Origin: Caldifarciminota bacterium
GTDB taxonomy: Bacteria > Hydrothermota > Hydrothermia > B15-G9 > WFZT01
Assembly (NCBI GenBank): GCA_026986655.1
Contig: JALSOD010000222.1
Coordinates: 1-9,077, forward strand
DNA: 9,077 nucleotides
Direction: 5' to 3'
In this document: piece by piece, positions 7,048-9,077 of the stretch
Numbering within the stretch: the stretch's first letter is position 1
Layout: each line of letters begins with the position of its first letter
Notes under the pieces: generated by a model
Told to the model about the DNA's origin: nothing
Database searches by the model: none
What the model saw: only the letters and a program-made list of their open reading frames with translations
Position numbers and translations under genes: made by a program

Positions 7048-7054
7048 AGGAGGT
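7048..7054 (+). promoter_or_regulatory. Ribosome binding site of the DUF4143 ATPase
   Basis: AGGAGGT, 14 nt before ATG 7069, a rather long spacing. An in-frame TAG at 7060-7062 rules out any earlier start, so ATG 7069 is the first possible start. Confidence 0.65.
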
Positions 7055-7068
7055 AAAATTAGTACAAT

Positions 7069-8343
7069 ATGCTTACTGAGAAAGAGATTATAGAGAAAAA
7101 ACTTTTCCATCGGGACATACTTGAAATAATTTATCCATGGATAAATAGGCGGGAGGCTGTGGTTATCCTTGGGCCGAGGCGGGCGGGGAAAACCTCTCTC
7201 CTTCTATTGATCGCCCATATGATTTTAAAATCCCGCAAAGATGTATTTTATTTTGATATGGAGGATCCCGACGACAGAGACATTGTCAATGCTGGCCCAA
7301 AATCTCTTAAACAATTTATCGGGGGACATGGAATAGTCCTCATAGATGAATTTCACCTGATTGATGACCCATCCAATTTTGTTAAACTTACCGTTGATCA
7401 TCATCCTGAAATTAAACTTTTTCTGACCGGTTCGTCCAGCACGGCTATTTTGAGCAATTTTAGGGATTCCATGATCGGGAGAATAGTTGAGTTTGATCTT
7501 TATCCTCTGAGCTTCAGGGAGTTTTTAATGTTTAAAGGAGAGAAGCGATATCTTAATATGCTCCCTCTTGTTGAAATAGAGAATCCGACTCTACCGGAAT
7601 ACAATCTTCCTGAAAGAGTATTGGAACTTTATTTCGAGTATCTCCTGTATGGGGGATTTCCTGAAGTTGTTCTCTCAAATGACGAAAACGTCAAGGTTAA
7701 GCTCATTAGTCAGATTTTCAGGATTTATGCCATTCGTGACCTCAGAATGCTTCTTGCAGGGAGAGATGCTGCCACTTTTGAAAATATTTTTCTTGCACTT
7801 ATAGGGACCACATCAAATCTCTTGAATTTTTCAGAGATAGCACGTGATACCGGTGTGAGTGTTAAGACAGCAAAAGAATATGTCGAATTGCTCGAGGCTC
7901 TTTTTCTTGTTAAAAGGTTATATCCTTACAGGAAAAATCCACGTACAGAAATAAGAAAGTCGCCTAAAGTCTATATTATTGATACAGGAATGTTAAGCTG
8001 GGGCTTAGGAAACTTTTCCACGCTGTCTCAACGCCCAAAAGAGACAGGTGTGTATGTCGAAAATGCGGTTTTTCTCGAATTGATGAAAGGGTTAAAACCT
8101 CACCAGAAGCTGAGATTCTGGCGAAAGAAAAGTGGTGTAGAAGTGGATTTTCTTCTGATAGGTGGCGGAGATATAGTGCCTATCGAAGTGAAATTCGGGG
8201 AACCGGCGAAAATTCCATCCTCGTTAAGGAGCTTTTGCAAAGCCTATAATCCATCTCACGCCATCGTGGCAACAAAATCAACCTCATTCAAACAGGAGTT
8301 CAACAACACCAGAATCTTCTTTCTTCCCGCCGTTCTTCTTTGA
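7069..8343 (+). CDS. AAA-family ATPase with DUF4143 C-terminal domain
   Basis: A 424-residue member of the AAA_14/DUF4143 group, common in thermophilic archaea and bacteria and of unclear function. The N-terminal ATPase domain has Walker A GPRRAGKTS (35-43), Walker B IVLIDEF (89-95, D93/E94), a sensor-like strand LFLTGSSS (117-124), and the typical FDLYPLSFREFLMFKG (142-157) that follows it. A helix-turn-helix-like segment NFSEIARDTGVSVKTAKEYVELLEALFLV (253-281) comes next, then the DUF4143 region with YIIDTGM (302-308) and YVENAVFLEL (329-338). FWRKKSGVEVDFLL and PIEVKFGE (371-378) carry D360, E373 and K375, arranged like a PD-(D/E)XK nuclease core; nuclease activity is inferred, not shown. 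There is no membrane segment. The gene is full length and monocistronic, flanked by noncoding DNA and an IS element, consistent with an accessory gene. No partner toxin, antitoxin or defence gene is adjacent. Confidence 0.92.
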   Translation: MLTEKEIIEKKLFHRDILEIIYPWINRREAVVILGPRRAGKTSLLLLIAHMILKSRKDVFYFDMEDPDDRDIVNAGPKSLKQFIGGHGIVLIDEFHLIDDPSNFVKLTVDHHPEIKLFLTGSSSTAILSNFRDSMIGRIVEFDLYPLSFREFLMFKGEKRYLNMLPLVEIENPTLPEYNLPERVLELYFEYLLYGGFPEVVLSNDENVKVKLISQIFRIYAIRDLRMLLAGRDAATFENIFLALIGTTSNLLNFSEIARDTGVSVKTAKEYVELLEALFLVKRLYPYRKNPRTEIRKSPKVYIIDTGMLSWGLGNFSTLSQRPKETGVYVENAVFLELMKGLKPHQKLRFWRKKSGVEVDFLLIGGGDIVPIEVKFGEPAKIPSSLRSFCKAYNPSHAIVATKSTSFKQEFNNTRIFFLPAVLL

Positions 8344-8370
8344 TAGAATTCACCCATTCCAGTTCTATCA
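8341..8370 (+). terminator. Hairpin at the ATPase stop codon (weak terminator candidate)
   Basis: TGATAGAA (8341-8348, including the TGA stop) pairs with TTCTATCA (8363-8370). Two more pairs (one G-U) are possible inside, leaving a 10-nt loop. Only a short TTTT follows, 11 nt downstream, so termination is uncertain. Confidence 0.3.
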
Positions 8371-8546
8371 GCACGACTGTTTTAGAAATCTTAGGAGTTA
8401 TAGAATTTATTGAAAAACATCGTTTATCACCGGCAATGTGATGCAAGGAAAAATGGAATGGAATCCACCACCCTGGAGTAACTTCGTGAAACCTGGATTT
8501 TATCTGCTTGAGATATTTACTTTAACTCAACTTTGACACCCTGATC

Positions 8547-8571
8547 AAAAAAAATTCGCTTGTATCAACGG
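8547..8571 (-). terminator. Possible intrinsic terminator of the disrupted minus-strand gene
   Basis: Read on the minus strand, a short stem CGTTG-ATA-CAAGCG (one bulged base, 8557-8570) is followed by AA and eight T (8554-8547). It lies about 40 nt after the stop of the GC-rich gene remnant. The stem is short, but the T-run is convincing. Confidence 0.35.
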
Positions 8572-8609
8572 TTTCCGAACACACTAACCCCACGTTCCAC
8601 AACATCACC

Positions 8610-8744
8610 TTATCCTTCTACCTCAAGAACCTTCCCCGGCACCCTCATCCCCACCGCCCTGAACGCCTCATACGCCCTCTCCTCAAGCTCCGTCCTCACC
8701 AAATATCTCTTCCCGTCCACCGTCACCTCCAAACCGCCGGGGGT
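8610..8744 (-). pseudogene. 3' remnant of an unidentified GC-rich gene cut by the IS element
   Basis: A minus-strand frame ending in TAA (8610-8612) encodes about 44 residues that read like a real C-terminus: GGLEVTVDGKRYLVRTELE followed by ERAYEAFRAVGMRVPGKVLEVEG. I do not recognise the family. GC in 8621-8740 is 75 of 120 (62%), against 37 of 100 in 8471-8570, and nearly all codons end in G (GTG five times, AGG four, GCG three). The frame stays open beyond 8744, but there it runs antisense through IS sequence and loses its coding character (IFLHTPGG junction). The 5' part of the gene should lie past the right end of the IS, outside the window. Codon use unlike the neighbours suggests a transferred gene. 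Confidence 0.55.
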
Positions 8745-8791
8745 ATGGAGAAAAATTGTGTAAGTTAAAATTAAGATATTTATGTTGTTAG

Positions 8792-8800
8792 AAAGGAGGA
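8792..8800 (+). promoter_or_regulatory. Ribosome binding site of the transposase
   Basis: AAAGGAGGA, 7 nt before ATG 8808. Near-perfect Shine-Dalgarno with ideal spacing, which fixes the transposase start. Confidence 0.8.
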
Positions 8801-8807
8801 TAGAGAT

Positions 8808-9077
8808 ATGAGGAGAAAGGAAGAATCTCCAATCAAACAACATCTCAAAGCCGTGGCAAATCATTATATTCAGAGAATGCAAAATGGTGAAAATATCACC
8901 ATCCTTACCATTCTCCAGGAATTGCTCAACGCTCTTATGGTTGCTGAAAGAGACCTGTATCTCTCAATAGCTACGGATAATCAAGCCAATGGATTTTACG
9001 ATAGGACTTTGAATTTAACCATGGGAGAACTTGATCTCAAGGTCCCGAGAGTGAGGGTTGGTAACTCTTTTAGACCC
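8808..9077 (+). CDS. IS256/mutator-family transposase (N-terminal 90 residues, cut by window edge)
   Basis: This is a DDE transposase of the MULE/IS256 family that moves the surrounding element by cut-and-paste or copy-out transposition. The visible N-terminus matches the family: a helix ending LLNALMVAERDLYL (residues ~40-53), then NGFYDRTLNLTMGELDLKV with PRVRVGNSFRP at 66-90, the conserved 'NG-Y-R...T..G.l.l.VPR.R.G.F.P' block. The frame is intact to the window edge with no frameshift. The catalytic DDE residues and the rest (usual total about 400 residues) lie outside, so activity cannot be judged. Confidence 0.93.
   Translation, partial: MRRKEESPIKQHLKAVANHYIQRMQNGENITILTILQELLNALMVAERDLYLSIATDNQANGFYDRTLNLTMGELDLKVPRVRVGNSFRP

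Larger units (their letters stand above)
6683..7068. other. 386-bp intergenic stretch without a convincing gene
   Basis: Stop codons break all six frames, and the longest open stretch (minus strand, 6783-6938, 51 codons from a TTG) has no ribosome binding site and no recognisable family. Contents seen: an AT-only hairpin ACAAAAA/TTTTTGT (6691-6709) just after the glycosyltransferase stop; a weak stem TTGAG/CTCAA (6871-6890) followed by TTTTT, a possible poor terminator; and a strong hairpin before the ATPase (listed separately). No tRNA was found. It may be decayed sequence at the border between the core operons and the accessory region. Confidence 0.6.
8743..9077 (+). mobile_element. Insertion sequence, IS256/mutator family (left part; right end outside window)
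   Basis: Supported by the transposase it carries and by the sharp change from GC-rich remnant to AT-rich DNA near 8743. The left end is probably the segment GTATGGAGAAAAATTGTG (8743-8760) or a few bases either side; the exact terminal repeat cannot be fixed without the right end. A typical element of this family is about 1.3-1.5 kb, so roughly 1 kb lies beyond the window. Confidence 0.75.

Noticed and set aside
8560..8763. Plus-strand open frame rich in Pro, Ser and Thr
   Set aside because: Antisense shadow of the GC-rich remnant; its amino-acid bias is what reverse-complemented G-ending codons produce.
8745..8882. Upstream extension of the GC-rich minus-strand frame
   Set aside because: It runs antisense to the IS leader and transposase start, has the AT-rich composition of the IS and gives a non-protein-like sequence.

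Overview
The window looks like a chromosomal segment from a thermophilic bacterium. The proteins are rich in Lys, Glu, Ile and Arg, Arg is mostly encoded by AGA/AGG, genes are tightly packed with overlapping start and stop codons, and ribosome binding sites are strong GGAGG types. A Thermotogota-like host fits the gene content and style, but no marker in the window settles this, so the assignment is tentative.

Left half, minus strand (positions 1-4592): four housekeeping genes read leftwards as serS, serA, a class V aminotransferase, then (after 98 bp) the 5' part of lysS, cut by the window edge. serS/serA and serA/aminotransferase each overlap by 4 bp (ATGA), which points to translational coupling. 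SerA oxidises 3-phosphoglycerate, the aminotransferase probably makes phosphoserine (or a related amino acid), and SerS charges tRNA-Ser, so serine supply and use are encoded together.

Centre: a 60-bp divergent intergenic region (4593-4652) holds two nearly mirror-image -10 elements on opposite strands, within an imperfect dyad. The rightward transcript appears to be leaderless.

Plus strand, 4653-6682: a FemAB/GNAT-like protein and a family-1-type glycosyltransferase overlap by 16 bp and probably act on cell-surface or peptidoglycan polymers. The 3' end of the glycosyltransferase gene carries a perfect 23-bp inverted repeat with a 4-nt loop, within the reading frame. It is the most striking sequence structure in the window.

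Right part, 6683-9077, looks accessory. It has a 386-bp stretch without a convincing gene, a short hairpin just before the ribosome binding site of a stand-alone DUF4143-type AAA ATPase, and a GC-rich remnant of an unidentified minus-strand gene (about 44 C-terminal codons). The remnant appears to be cut by the left end of an IS256/mutator-type insertion sequence whose transposase runs off the window. No tRNA, rRNA, CRISPR array or riboswitch was recognised, and no complete new multi-gene system is visible.
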